From assembly GCA_003105225.1 (NCBI GenBank), contig PQAK01000164.1:1-18168 (forward strand): 18,168 nucleotides of DNA, written 5' to 3'. The notes under the pieces are model-generated. The model saw nothing but the letters and a program-made list of their open reading frames with translations, searched no databases and was not told the origin of the DNA. Of the stretch, positions 7,847-15,660 are shown piece by piece. A program made the translations under genes and the position numbers. This DNA comes from Deltaproteobacteria bacterium. Lineage in GTDB: Bacteria; Desulfobacterota; Deferrimicrobia; Deferrimicrobiales; Deferrimicrobiaceae. Position 1 is the first letter of the stretch; every line of letters begins with the position of its first letter.

Positions 7847-8968
7847 TCAGAGTCCCGCCCAGCTCAACACGACGGAGAAGAAGGCATCCGTCACGATGAC
7901 GAAGAAGATCGACTGGACGACGCTGATGGTGGAATGGCGGCCCACCGCGTCGGCCCCGCCCCGGACCTGGAACCCTTGATAGCAGCCCACGAGGGCGATG
8001 ATGACGGCGAACACGGGCGCCTTGCCGATCCCGATCAGGTAATGCTTGACCGCCACCGCGTCGCGGAAACGGTCCGCGAATTCGATGAAGCTGACGTCCA
8101 GCCGGGTGAGCGCCATGATCATGCCGCCGAACACTCCCATGAGGTCGGCATAGACCGTGAGCATCGGCAGGGCGACGACGAGGGCAAGGAGCTTCGGAAG
8201 GACCAGCGTCTCCGAGGGGGAAATCCCGAGCGTGCGGAGCGCATCCACCTCCTCCGTCACTTTCATGGTGCCGATCTCCGCGGTATAGGCCGATCCCGAG
8301 CGGCCGGCGACGATGATGGCGGTCACCAGGGGGGCGATTTCGCGAAGGACGGAGACCCCGATGAGATCCACGATGAAGATATTGGCGCCGAAGGCGCGAA
8401 GCTGTTCGGCGGCCTGGTAGGCGATGACGATCCCCATCAGGAAGGAGAGAAGCCCGGTGATGGGCAGGGCATGGAACCCGCCCGTCTGCAGGTTGGACAG
8501 GAAGGACCGCCATCGGATCCGCCCGGGCTTCGCGAGCGAGCGGAGCAGGACCGCGGTGTTCTCCCCGATGAAGGAAAGGGCTCCGAAGCCGCCCTGGAGG
8601 GCGTTCTCCGTCCTCCGGCCGATCCGTTCCATCCAACCCGGGGCGGGCCGGGCGATCCCCGGCGCGACCCCCGTCCGTCCGGCGGAAACCATCCTCGCGA
8701 TCTCGGCGAATTCGGGGCGCAGGCCGCGGATCTCGACGTGCGTCCCGTCCTGCTCCAGTTGCCGCAGGGAGCGCAGCAGCAGCCAGACTCCCGCGGTGTC
8801 CATCGCCTCGATGCCCCCCGCGTCCAGGACCCGTCCCGGAGCGCCCGGCCGGGGAAGGGCGGAAAGTCGCTTCTCCAGCGCCTCCAGGCGCTCCAGCTTC
8901 CAGGCGCCGGAAGCGCGCAGCGTCCCGTCGTCCTCCACGCGGAGATCGGCATCCTTGGGACCGTTCAT
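7847..8968 (-). CDS. mlaE: MCE/Mla ABC transporter permease with N-terminal STAS domain (MlaB-MlaE fusion)
   Basis: Inner-membrane permease of the lipid transporter. The first ~95 residues are a STAS domain (LRVEDDGTLRASGAW, VLDAGGIEAMDTAGVWLLLR), the role played in E. coli by the separate MlaB. The rest is a MlaE permease: TGLLSFLMGIVIAYQAAEQL, REIAPLVTAIIVAGRSGSA, and the conserved EIGTMKVTEEVDALRTLG in the coupling helix. The length is 373 residues from ATG 8968, which has GGAG nine bases upstream. ATG 8986, six codons earlier, is possible but has its GGGG only two bases away. The frame is open upstream to 9190 through repeat and tRNA sequence and is not coding there. It is the first gene of the MCE operon. 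Confidence 0.9.
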   Translation of the reverse strand: MNGPKDADLRVEDDGTLRASGAWKLERLEALEKRLSALPRPGAPGRVLDAGGIEAMDTAGVWLLLRSLRQLEQDGTHVEIRGLRPEFAEIARMVSAGRTGVAPGIARPAPGWMERIGRRTENALQGGFGALSFIGENTAVLLRSLAKPGRIRWRSFLSNLQTGGFHALPITGLLSFLMGIVIAYQAAEQLRAFGANIFIVDLIGVSVLREIAPLVTAIIVAGRSGSAYTAEIGTMKVTEEVDALRTLGISPSETLVLPKLLALVVALPMLTVYADLMGVFGGMIMALTRLDVSFIEFADRFRDAVAVKHYLIGIGKAPVFAVIIALVGCYQGFQVRGGADAVGRHSTISVVQSIFFVIVTDAFFSVVLSWAGL

Positions 8969-9064
8969 CCGGATCGGCTCCGTCATGACCCCGATTCGCC
9001 GGTACGGCGGATTGACCGGCAGGCGAAGCAGCCCGTGAGCGCGTGCGTTAATCCGAAAGAAGGA

Positions 9065-9178
9065 TGCCCTCCTTCGCTCCTCGCGGCAACCAGCTACCGA
9101 CGCTTCGGAGCTTCGGAGGGCACCCTCCGTAGCTCGAAATTCCCGGTCTCGCTGCTGCGAATTTCGAGCGAAGGAGGG
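9065..9178. repeat. Tandem palindromes (REP-like) abutting the 3' end of tRNA-Cys
   Basis: There are two back-to-back inverted repeats. The right one (9123-9178) has CCCTCC/GGAGGG outer arms and a perfect 11-bp inner stem (9132-9142 with 9159-9169) around a 16-base loop; it ends one base before the tRNA CCA. The left one (9065-9122) pairs TGCCCTCC (9065-9072) with GGAGGGCA (9115-9122), then GCTCC (9076-9080) with GGAGC (9107-9111) after a small internal loop. The copies share CCCTCC ends, and pieces recur beside tRNA-Leu at 5209-5281. Confidence 0.75.
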
Positions 9179-9253
9179 TGGAGGCGGCACCCGGATTCGA
9201 ACCGGGGGATAAAGGATTTGCAGTCCTCTGCCTTACCGCTTGGCTATGCCGCC
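9179..9253 (-). tRNA. tRNA-Cys (anticodon GCA)
   Basis: The minus strand gives a 75-base tRNA with encoded CCA (9181-9179). The acceptor arm is GGCGGCA (9253-9247) with TGCCGCC (9189-9183), discriminator U. The D-arm contains AGCCAAGCGGTAAGGC, the anticodon loop is CTGCAAA with anticodon GCA (9221-9219), and the T-arm reads CCCGGTTCGAATCCGGG. The short variable loop fits class I. A candidate promoter lies just upstream. Confidence 0.96.
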
Positions 9254-9262
9254 GCAGGAGGT

Positions 9263-9292
9263 ATTGTCGGGCGAACGCCCCCGCCCTGTCAA
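9263..9292 (-). promoter_or_regulatory. Candidate sigma-70 promoter of tRNA-Cys
   Basis: On the minus strand TTGACA (9292-9287) matches the -35 consensus perfectly. After 18 bases comes GACAAT (9268-9263; four of six to TATAAT), nine bases ahead of the tRNA 5' end. Confidence 0.6.
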
Positions 9293-9327
9293 GCGAAGCG
9301 GGCCCGGAAGCCCGGTACCCGGGAGTA

Positions 9328-9356
9328 TTGCTTTCACTTATCAAATAAATGATAGT
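9328..9356 (+). promoter_or_regulatory. Candidate promoter of the epimerase/FBP aldolase-phosphatase/pgi operon
   Basis: TTGCTT (9328-9333), a 17-base spacer and GATAGT (9351-9356) lie in an AT-rich island inside GC-rich DNA, about 40 bases before the TTG start. The island also contains the small dyad TATCA/TGATA. Consensus match is moderate. Confidence 0.35.
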
Positions 9357-9386
9357 ATAGGTCGTACTCCGATGCCCCTCCCGATC

Positions 9387-9392
9387 AGGAGG
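9387..9392 (+). promoter_or_regulatory. Ribosome binding site that fixes the TTG start of the epimerase gene
   Basis: A full AGGAGG stands five bases before TTG 9398. The nucleotide-binding motif of the protein follows at the usual distance from this start. Confidence 0.75.
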
Positions 9393-9397
9393 CCCGG

Positions 9398-10390
9398 TTG
9401 TCGAACCCCTTTTTTCTCACCGGCGCAGCAGGTTTCATAGGGTCCCATGTGGCGCGAGCGCTGCTCCAACGCGGCGACAGGGTCTTCGGGCTGGATAACT
9501 TCGACCCGTTCTACGACCGTGCGATCAAGGAACGGAACGTCGCAGGGCTCCTTAAGTATCCGGGATTCCGGTTCCTCGAGGGGGATATCCGGGACGCTGC
9601 CGCCCTCTCGGGGTGGGGAACCGGGGAGACCCCCGCGGCGCTGATCCACCTTGCGGCCAAGGCCGGCGTCCGCCCGTCCGTCGCCGATCCCGCCGGATAT
9701 GCCGACGTGAACGTGATCGGGACCGTCCAGGTCCTTTCCTGGGCGAGGGACCGATCGGCGCCCCGCGTCCTTTTCGCCTCCTCTTCCTCCGTATACGGGG
9801 GAAACACGAAAGTCCCCTTCTCGGAAGACGATTTCGTCGACCATCCCGTGAGCCCGTACGCCGCCACCAAGAAGGCCGGGGAGCTGCTGTGCCACACCTG
9901 GGCGCACCTGTACGGGATGAACATCGTTTCCCTCCGGTTCTTCACGGTCTACGGGCCGGGCCAGCGCCCGGAGATGGCGATCCACAAGTTCACGCGGCGT
10001 CTCCTCGAGGGGAGGGAAATCGAAATCTACGGCGACGGGACGACGCGCAGGGACTATACCTACATCGACGACATCGTGAGCGGGGTCCTGGGGGCGCTCT
10101 CCGCGCCCCACGGCTATCGCGTCTACAACCTGGGGGAATCCGCCACCATCTCGCTTGCCGACCTGGTCGCCCTCCTGGAACGCGCCACCGGCGTCCGCGC
10201 GAAACGGAAGGTCCTCCCTCCGCAGCCGGGGGACGTCCCCTTGACGTTCGCCGATATCTCCCGGGCGCGGGCGGAGATCGGATACGACCCGAAGACGCCC
10301 ATCGAGGAAGGCATAAAACGGTTCGTCCAATGGTATCGCGACCTTGGAGCAATCCAACCCATGGAAACCCTACAAGGAGGCAAGCGATGA
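9398..10390 (+). CDS. NAD-dependent epimerase/dehydratase, UDP-glucuronate 4-epimerase-like (TTG start)
   Basis: Extended short-chain dehydrogenase/reductase acting on a nucleotide sugar in the cytoplasm, most like UDP-glucuronate 4-epimerases, which make UDP-galacturonate for surface polysaccharide. The 330 residues show the NAD-binding GAAGFIG (9-15), GLDNFDPFYD (31-40) as in the UDP-GlcA epimerase group, the serine region SSSSVYGGN, the catalytic YAATK (Tyr154, Lys158), RFFTVYGPGQRPEMA and DGTTRRDYTYIDD, also typical. The start is TTG, with AGGAGG five bases upstream. The stop overlaps the next ATG as ATGA. Other sugar-nucleotide epimerases cannot be fully excluded. Confidence 0.9.
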   Translation: MSNPFFLTGAAGFIGSHVARALLQRGDRVFGLDNFDPFYDRAIKERNVAGLLKYPGFRFLEGDIRDAAALSGWGTGETPAALIHLAAKAGVRPSVADPAGYADVNVIGTVQVLSWARDRSAPRVLFASSSSVYGGNTKVPFSEDDFVDHPVSPYAATKKAGELLCHTWAHLYGMNIVSLRFFTVYGPGQRPEMAIHKFTRRLLEGREIEIYGDGTTRRDYTYIDDIVSGVLGALSAPHGYRVYNLGESATISLADLVALLERATGVRAKRKVLPPQPGDVPLTFADISRARAEIGYDPKTPIEEGIKRFVQWYRDLGAIQPMETLQGGKR

Positions 10391-11508
10391 AGATCACACT
10401 GTCGGTTATCAAGGCGGACATCGGCTCCATCGGGGGGCACATCCAGCCGAGCGCCCAGCTCCTCGAGGAAGTTCGCCGGAAGGTCGCGGAGCTGGGGAAA
10501 TCCCTCCTGATCGACACATACGTCGGGTACACGGGGGACGACATCGCGATCCTGATGACGCACACCCGCGGACCGCTCGACGAGAAGGTCCACAAGCTCG
10601 CCTGGGACGCCTTCATCGCGGGCACCGAGGTCGCCAAGGCGCAGGGGCTCTACGGAGCCGGGCAGGACCTGCTGAAGGACTCGTTCTCCGGCAACGTGAA
10701 GGGGATGGGGCCGGCGGTGGCCGAGATGACGTTCGAGGAGCGGCCCAACGAGCCGTTCCTCCTGTTCGCGGCGGACAAGACCGACCCGGGAGCCTACAAC
10801 CTGCCCTGCTACCTCGCCTTCGCCGACCCGATGCACTCCGCGGGACTGATCCTCTCCCCGAAGGTGGGGAAGGGATTCACCTTCCGCATCATGGACGTCG
10901 CGCACACGGACGGGGACCGGGTGATCGACCTCAACGCGCCCGAAGACCTCTACGACATCGCGGCGCTGCTGCGCGACCAGGAGCGGTTCGTCGTCGAATC
11001 GATCCGCTCCCGCGCCACCGGGGAGATCGCGGCCGTCGTCAGCACCACCCGCCTCCACAACATCGCCGGGAAGTACACCGGCAAGGACGACCCGGTGATG
11101 CTGGTCCGCGTCCAGGGGAACTTCCCCGCCACCGGGGAGGTCCTGTCGCCGTTCACCATCGGCCACCTCGTCGCCGGCTTCATGCGGGGCAGCCACCACG
11201 GAGCGCTGATGCCGGTGCCGAGGAACACGGGAACCTCCTTCTTCGACGGGCCGCCGATCGTTTCCTGCCTTGCCTTCTGCGTGAAGAACGGGAAGCTCAC
11301 GGAGCCGGCCGATCCCTTCGATCATCCGTACTGGGAGTACGTGCGGACGAAGGTTTCGGCGAAGTCCGAGGACCTGCGGCGCCAGGGTTTCTTCGGCCCG
11401 GCCATGCTGCCGTACAGCGAGCTGGAGTACGGCGGGATCGTGGACCGGCTGAAAAAGATGGATACCCGGTTCCGCATCTCGAAAGGCAAGGAAGAGGTCA
11501 CGGCGTAA
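10387..11508 (+). CDS. fbp: Fructose-1,6-bisphosphate aldolase/phosphatase (archaeal-type, FBPA/P)
   Basis: Bifunctional gluconeogenic enzyme that condenses DHAP and glyceraldehyde-3-phosphate to FBP and then removes the 1-phosphate, giving fructose-6-phosphate. The 373 residues match the family length and begin with the diagnostic MKITLSVIKADIGSIGGH. Asp11, His18 and Asp51/Asp52 are likely Mg ligands. The aldolase Schiff-base lysine is Lys233 with Tyr230 in KYTGKDDP, as in archaeal enzymes, and the C-terminus holds PYSELEYGG. The start overlaps the epimerase stop (ATGA) with AAGGAGG upstream. It is followed by pgi, the next pathway step. The enzyme is best known from archaea and deep-branching bacteria. 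Confidence 0.96.
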   Translation: MKITLSVIKADIGSIGGHIQPSAQLLEEVRRKVAELGKSLLIDTYVGYTGDDIAILMTHTRGPLDEKVHKLAWDAFIAGTEVAKAQGLYGAGQDLLKDSFSGNVKGMGPAVAEMTFEERPNEPFLLFAADKTDPGAYNLPCYLAFADPMHSAGLILSPKVGKGFTFRIMDVAHTDGDRVIDLNAPEDLYDIAALLRDQERFVVESIRSRATGEIAAVVSTTRLHNIAGKYTGKDDPVMLVRVQGNFPATGEVLSPFTIGHLVAGFMRGSHHGALMPVPRNTGTSFFDGPPIVSCLAFCVKNGKLTEPADPFDHPYWEYVRTKVSAKSEDLRRQGFFGPAMLPYSELEYGGIVDRLKKMDTRFRISKGKEEVTA

Positions 11509-11535
11509 ATCGCCGCAGGGGCCGGAGGGAACGAC

Positions 11536-12930
11536 GTGAGGCATGCCGCGGACATCCGGTTCGACTTCTCCCTGGTCCTGGAAAAGAACCTGCGCAGCGG
11601 CGACGGGTTGACCGCGGGGCATCTCCGCAAGGCGCTCCGCCGGGCGGAAAAGGCCGCCCTCGCGGTCGCCCGCCGGCACGCAGGCGGGGAGATCGGCTTC
11701 CCGGACCTGCCGTTTCTCGCGGCGGAGGCGCGCCGCATTTCGCGGGATGCGGCGCGGCTGCGGGGCCGGTTCACCCATATGCTGGTCCTGGGGATCGGCG
11801 GGTCGGCCCTGGGCGCGAAAGCCGTCCTGGAGGGGGTCGGCGGCGCCGGCGCCCGGAAGGGGCTTGCCCTTTCCGTCGCGGACAACGTCGATCCCGACGC
11901 GTTTTTCCCGCTGCTGCGCTCCCATCCGATGAAGACGACCGTGGTCGTCGCCATCAGCAAGTCGGGGGGCACCGCGGAGACGAACGCGCAGCTTGCGCTT
12001 GCGGTCGAGTCCCTGAAGAAGGCAAACGGGCGTTCGTGGAAGGAGCACCTGATCCTGGTGACCGACCCGGAGAAGGGGTCCTTCCGGCGGATGGCGCAGG
12101 AGGAGGGGATCGTTTCCTATCCCGTTCCCCCGAACGTGGGTGGAAGGTACTCGGTCCTGTCGGCGGTCGGGCTCCTTCCGCTGGCCGCGGCGGGAGTGTC
12201 CATCGAAAAGCTGCTCCTGGGCGCCCGGTGGATGGAGGACCGGTTCCGCGGGAAAGAGCCGGAGGACAACCCGGTATTGTTCGCCTCGGCGGTGTACGCC
12301 CATTACCTTCTCGCCGATCCCAAGGCGGTCCAGGTCTGGATGACGTACGGGGAGGGGCTTTCGAGGGTGGCGGAGTGGTGGCAGCAGTTATGGGCGGAGA
12401 GCCTCGGAAAGCGGCGGCCGGACGGCAAACCCGTGGGGCAGACGCCCGCGCGGGCGGTGGGCGTGACCGACCAGCACTCGCAGGTGCAGCTCTACCAGGA
12501 CGGCCCTGCCGACAAGCTCTACACCTTCATCAAGTGGGCCGAGGGCCATGCATCCGGAAGGGTGCCCCGCGCGGGATTCGCTCCCGGGATGGAGATGCTG
12601 GGTGGGAGGCCCCTGCGCGATCTCTTCGATGCGGAATTCGAGGGCACGATCGGCGCGTTGTGGAACGCGGGCCGGCCGATCGTGCGGATGGAGATCGGGG
12701 CCCGGGACGAGGACCACGTCGGCGCGTTCCTCCATTTCTGGGAATGGGTGACGGCGATCGTGGGGGAGTGCGCCGGGATCGATCCCTTCGACCAGCCGGG
12801 GGTGGAAGAGGGGAAGAAGATCACCCGCGCCCTGATGGGGGAGAAGGGCGCGTCCGCGCTGCGGGAGCGATTCCTCCGGAAGATGAAACGCCGGACGCCC
12901 GCCGAAATCCGCTTCCGCGGAAACGGCTGA
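11536..12930 (+). CDS. pgi: Glucose-6-phosphate isomerase (GTG start)
   Basis: Interconverts fructose-6-phosphate and glucose-6-phosphate in the cytoplasm, directly downstream of FBPA/P in the pathway and on the chromosome. The 464 residues (short form, versus about 549 in E. coli) carry the sugar-phosphate sites GIGGSALG (86-93) and SKSGGTAETN (141-150), PNVGGRYSVLSAVGLLP, WAESLGK with the catalytic glutamate Glu288, and DQHSQVQLYQDGP. The start is GTG 11536, with GGAGGGA a few bases upstream; there is no suitable ATG. It lies 27 bases after the FBPA/P stop and five before mutL. Confidence 0.95.
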   Translation: MRHAADIRFDFSLVLEKNLRSGDGLTAGHLRKALRRAEKAALAVARRHAGGEIGFPDLPFLAAEARRISRDAARLRGRFTHMLVLGIGGSALGAKAVLEGVGGAGARKGLALSVADNVDPDAFFPLLRSHPMKTTVVVAISKSGGTAETNAQLALAVESLKKANGRSWKEHLILVTDPEKGSFRRMAQEEGIVSYPVPPNVGGRYSVLSAVGLLPLAAAGVSIEKLLLGARWMEDRFRGKEPEDNPVLFASAVYAHYLLADPKAVQVWMTYGEGLSRVAEWWQQLWAESLGKRRPDGKPVGQTPARAVGVTDQHSQVQLYQDGPADKLYTFIKWAEGHASGRVPRAGFAPGMEMLGGRPLRDLFDAEFEGTIGALWNAGRPIVRMEIGARDEDHVGAFLHFWEWVTAIVGECAGIDPFDQPGVEEGKKITRALMGEKGASALRERFLRKMKRRTPAEIRFRGNG

Positions 12931-12935
12931 AGGAA

Positions 12936-14666
12936 GTGGGAGGAAGGATCCATCTGCTCCCCGACGGGGTGATCAACCAGATCGCGGCCGGCGAGGTCGT
13001 CGAGCGGCCCGCCTCCGTCCTCAAGGAGCTCCTCGAAAACGCCGTGGATGCCAACGCCTCGCGCATCGATGCGGAGGTGTCGGGGGCCTTTCCCTTCACG
13101 CTGCGGATTTCCGACGACGGGATCGGCATGACGCCGGAGGAAGCCGGGCTGGCAATCCGGAGGCACACGACCAGCAAGATCCGGACGGCCGAGGACCTGC
13201 AAAGGATCGCCACGTACGGGTTCCGCGGGGAGGCGCTCCCTTCGATCGCCTCGGTCGCCAGGGTCAGGATCGTGACGCATCCCGCGGGACAGCACCTGGC
13301 GACGGAGCTTTCGGTCTCGGGAGGGGCGGTCGAATCCGTCCGGGAGATCGGCGCTCCCCCGGGTACCACCGTGGAGGTCTCGGACCTCTTCGGCAACGTG
13401 CCCGCGAGGAGGAAGTTTCTCAAATCCCCGCGCACCGAGATGACCCATCTGTGGGAGACCTTCCACATGGTGGCGATCCCGCGCGAAGGGGTCTTCTTCC
13501 GGCTGTCCGACGGCAGGGGGGAGTTTTCCTACGAGCCCGGGGAATCGCGGACCGCCCGGGCGCTCCGGCACGCCGGGGAGGACGGCAAGTATCTCGTCCC
13601 GCTCGAGTTCGCCTCGCCCTTTTTCCGCATCACCGGCTGGGCCGGCCTCCCCCATCTCTCCCGGTTCGGCGCCTCCGGCATCTCCTTCTTCGTCAACGGC
13701 CGTTATTTCCGCGACCGCATGGTGTTCGCCGCCGTCAAGGAGGCCTACCGGGGGATCCTTCCCCCCGACCGGCATCCCGTGGTCTGCATCTTCATCGAGT
13801 GCGATCCGGGCGAGGTCGACGTCAATGTCCACCCGTCCAAGACCGAGGCCCGGTTCCGGTACGCCCGCTCGCTGAACGAGCTGCTCCGCCACGCGATCGG
13901 CGCCGCGGTCGGGGAGCCGGTCACCCTGTCCGCTCCCCCGCGGGGATTGCAGCCCGCGGTCGAGGCGCGCGAAGCGGGCCCGCTCTCCGGTTCGCCGGCG
14001 GTCGCGGCCGGCCTGCCGTTCGGAGAGGGGAGCGTCCTGCCGCTTCCGCTCCCCGGGGGGGGCGCGATGCAGCCGCCTTCCGGGTTTTTCGCATCGCTCG
14101 CGCCCGTCGCCCAGGTCCTGGGAACGTACATCGTCTGCGAAGGGGCGGGAGAAGTCGTGATCGTCGACCAGCATGCCGCGGACGAGAGGATCGTCTTCTC
14201 GCGGCTCAAGGACGCCCTTCTCGGCGGGGGCGCTTCCGCCCAGCGATGGCTCATGCCGCAGGTGGTCTCCCTCCCCGGGACGGCGGTCCGGGAGCAGGCC
14301 GAGATCGAATCCTTCCTTTCCCGCGTCGGCTTCGTTTTCGAGTCGCTGCCGGGAGGTACATTCAAGATCCTGGGAGGCCCCGCCCTCCTCGGTTACTTCG
14401 ACATCGCCCGTTGGTGGAGGGACCTGTGCGAATTCCTGCTCTCGCAGGAAACGATGCCGAAGGGGATCTTCGACGCCGACCGCGAACTGTGGCGGATGGC
14501 CTGCCATGCCTCCGTGCGCGGGGGGGATCCCCTCATGAAAGAGGGGATGCGGGCCCTTCTCCAGGAACTGGACCGCGCCGTAGCGTTCCACAGCTGCCCG
14601 CACGGCCGCCCCGTGTGGGTGAAGCTCTCCGGCGCCGAGCTGGGGCGGATGTTCGGCCGTACCTGA
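12936..14666 (+). CDS. mutL: DNA mismatch repair protein MutL (GTG start)
   Basis: ATP-dependent mismatch-repair coordinator. The 576 residues have an N-terminal GHKL ATPase: IAAGEVVERPASVLKELLEN, DDGIGM (60-65), TTSKI and GFRGEAL (95-101). A linker of about 80 residues rich in Pro/Gly/Ala follows, then a C-terminal dimerisation/endonuclease domain with DQHAADERIVFS (411-422), ACHASVRGGDPL and CPHGRP (554-559). In endonuclease-type MutL the first of these is DQHA-x2-E-x4-E; here the final Glu is Ser422. GTG 12936 is chosen because it puts the N-terminus at the family position; its ribosome site (AAGGA) is very close, so the start is uncertain. It begins five bases after pgi, with no ATG nearby. 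Confidence 0.93.
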   Translation: MGGRIHLLPDGVINQIAAGEVVERPASVLKELLENAVDANASRIDAEVSGAFPFTLRISDDGIGMTPEEAGLAIRRHTTSKIRTAEDLQRIATYGFRGEALPSIASVARVRIVTHPAGQHLATELSVSGGAVESVREIGAPPGTTVEVSDLFGNVPARRKFLKSPRTEMTHLWETFHMVAIPREGVFFRLSDGRGEFSYEPGESRTARALRHAGEDGKYLVPLEFASPFFRITGWAGLPHLSRFGASGISFFVNGRYFRDRMVFAAVKEAYRGILPPDRHPVVCIFIECDPGEVDVNVHPSKTEARFRYARSLNELLRHAIGAAVGEPVTLSAPPRGLQPAVEAREAGPLSGSPAVAAGLPFGEGSVLPLPLPGGGAMQPPSGFFASLAPVAQVLGTYIVCEGAGEVVIVDQHAADERIVFSRLKDALLGGGASAQRWLMPQVVSLPGTAVREQAEIESFLSRVGFVFESLPGGTFKILGGPALLGYFDIARWWRDLCEFLLSQETMPKGIFDADRELWRMACHASVRGGDPLMKEGMRALLQELDRAVAFHSCPHGRPVWVKLSGAELGRMFGRT

Positions 14667-14694
14667 ACGCGGAACGCGGGATCCCGCCAACAGG

Positions 14695-15612
14695 ATGGAA
14701 GAGAACCGGCTCCTTGTCCTGTCGGGACCCACGGCCTCCGGGAAAACCTCGCTGGCGCTTTTTCTTGCCCGCATCCTTCCCCTGGAGATCATCAACGCGG
14801 ATTCCCTGCAGGTCTACCGCGGGATGGACATCGGCACCGCCAAGCCCTCCCTCGAGGAACGCCGGGAAGTTCCGCACCACCTGGTCGACGTGGCGGACCC
14901 GGACGAGGAATACAACGCGGGGCGGTTCGTCGCCGGGGCCGATGCGGCCATCCGCGGCATCCGGGGGCGCGGCCGGTTTCCGCTGGTGGCCGGCGGCACC
15001 GGCCTCTACATACGGGCGCTGCTGCGCGGCCTGGATCCGCTCCCGAAGGACGACGCGGTCCGCGCGCGGCTTGCCCGCCGCTGGGAGGAGGAAGGCGGGG
15101 AAGCGCTTTTTTCCGAGCTGCGCCGGGTCGACCCCGTCTCCGCGGCGGCCGTTCACCCTTCGGACCGGGTCCGGGTGCTGCGCGCCCTGGAGATCGCCGA
15201 GATCGCGGGAGCGCCCCCCAGCGCGCTGAAGCGGCAACGGGAAGGGGCGTCCGCGGATTCCCGGATCCTGTTCCTCGCGATTTCCGCGGACCGGGAGCGG
15301 TTGTACCGGCGCATCGAGGCCCGCGTGGACGGGATGTTCCGGAAAGGGCTGGTCGACGAAGTGCGCGGGCTGCTGTCCCGGGGGTACTCCCCGGTATTGA
15401 AGCCGATGAAGGCGTTAGGATACCGGCATGTCGTGTCCCACCTTCACGGCGGCGTCCCGCTTCCCGCGGCGGTCGAGGCGATGAAGCGGGACACCCGCAG
15501 GTATGCGAAGCGCCAGATCACCTGGCTCCGGGGGGAGCCGGAAGCGGTCTGGATCGATCCGGACGGCGGCCCGGAGACCGCGGCCGAAATGGCCAGGAAG
15601 CACTTGTTTTAA
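14695..15612 (+). CDS. miaA: tRNA dimethylallyltransferase MiaA
   Basis: Transfers a dimethylallyl group to A37 of tRNAs that read codons beginning with U. The 305 residues are the family's usual length. Motifs are the P-loop GPTASGKTS (11-19), NADSLQVYRGMDIGTAKP (34-51), VPHHLVD, GGTGLYIRAL and the C-terminal YAKRQITWLRGEP. ATG 14695 has only a weak AGG directly upstream. It lies 28 bases after mutL, a pairing common in bacteria. Both tRNAs in this window (Cys-GCA, Leu-UAA) read U-initial codons and are of the class that MiaA modifies. Confidence 0.96.
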   Translation: MEENRLLVLSGPTASGKTSLALFLARILPLEIINADSLQVYRGMDIGTAKPSLEERREVPHHLVDVADPDEEYNAGRFVAGADAAIRGIRGRGRFPLVAGGTGLYIRALLRGLDPLPKDDAVRARLARRWEEEGGEALFSELRRVDPVSAAAVHPSDRVRVLRALEIAEIAGAPPSALKRQREGASADSRILFLAISADRERLYRRIEARVDGMFRKGLVDEVRGLLSRGYSPVLKPMKALGYRHVVSHLHGGVPLPAAVEAMKRDTRRYAKRQITWLRGEPEAVWIDPDGGPETAAEMARKHLF

Positions 15613-15632
15613 CCGATAGATTGGCCTAGATT
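15604..15632 (+). promoter_or_regulatory. Candidate promoter of accA-pheA-DAHP synthase operon
   Basis: TTGTTT (15604-15609), a 17-base spacer and TAGATT (15627-15632) lie in a locally AT-rich stretch that starts in the last codons of miaA. It is 28 bases ahead of the accA ATG. This is the longest gap between two rightward protein genes here apart from that before the DAHP synthase. Confidence 0.45.
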
Positions 15633-15660
15633 AAGAGTTTACCCACGACAAGGAGAGCGG

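Noticed and set aside
8998..9020. Inverted repeat GCCGGT/ACCGGC upstream of mlaE as an operator
   Set aside because: Six-base arms in GC-rich DNA next to other palindromes are likely by chance, and I see no convincing promoter it would overlap.
8969..9190. Extension of the MlaE frame through the repeat to the edge of tRNA-Cys
   Set aside because: The extension translates palindromic repeat and tRNA sequence, and the STAS domain begins only after 8968.
10344..14666. A single 1440-codon plus-strand open frame across the FBPA/P, pgi and mutL loci
   Set aside because: Only the part from 12936 reads as MutL. Upstream it is a low-complexity Arg/Gly/Pro shadow of FBPA/P and pgi in another frame, produced by the high GC content.
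12519..14795. Long minus-strand open frames opposite mutL (758 codons) and opposite FBPA/P-pgi (10123-12303, 726 codons)
   Set aside because: The translations are Arg/Gly/Asp-rich with no recognisable motifs and lie antisense to well-identified conserved genes; typical of GC-rich DNA.
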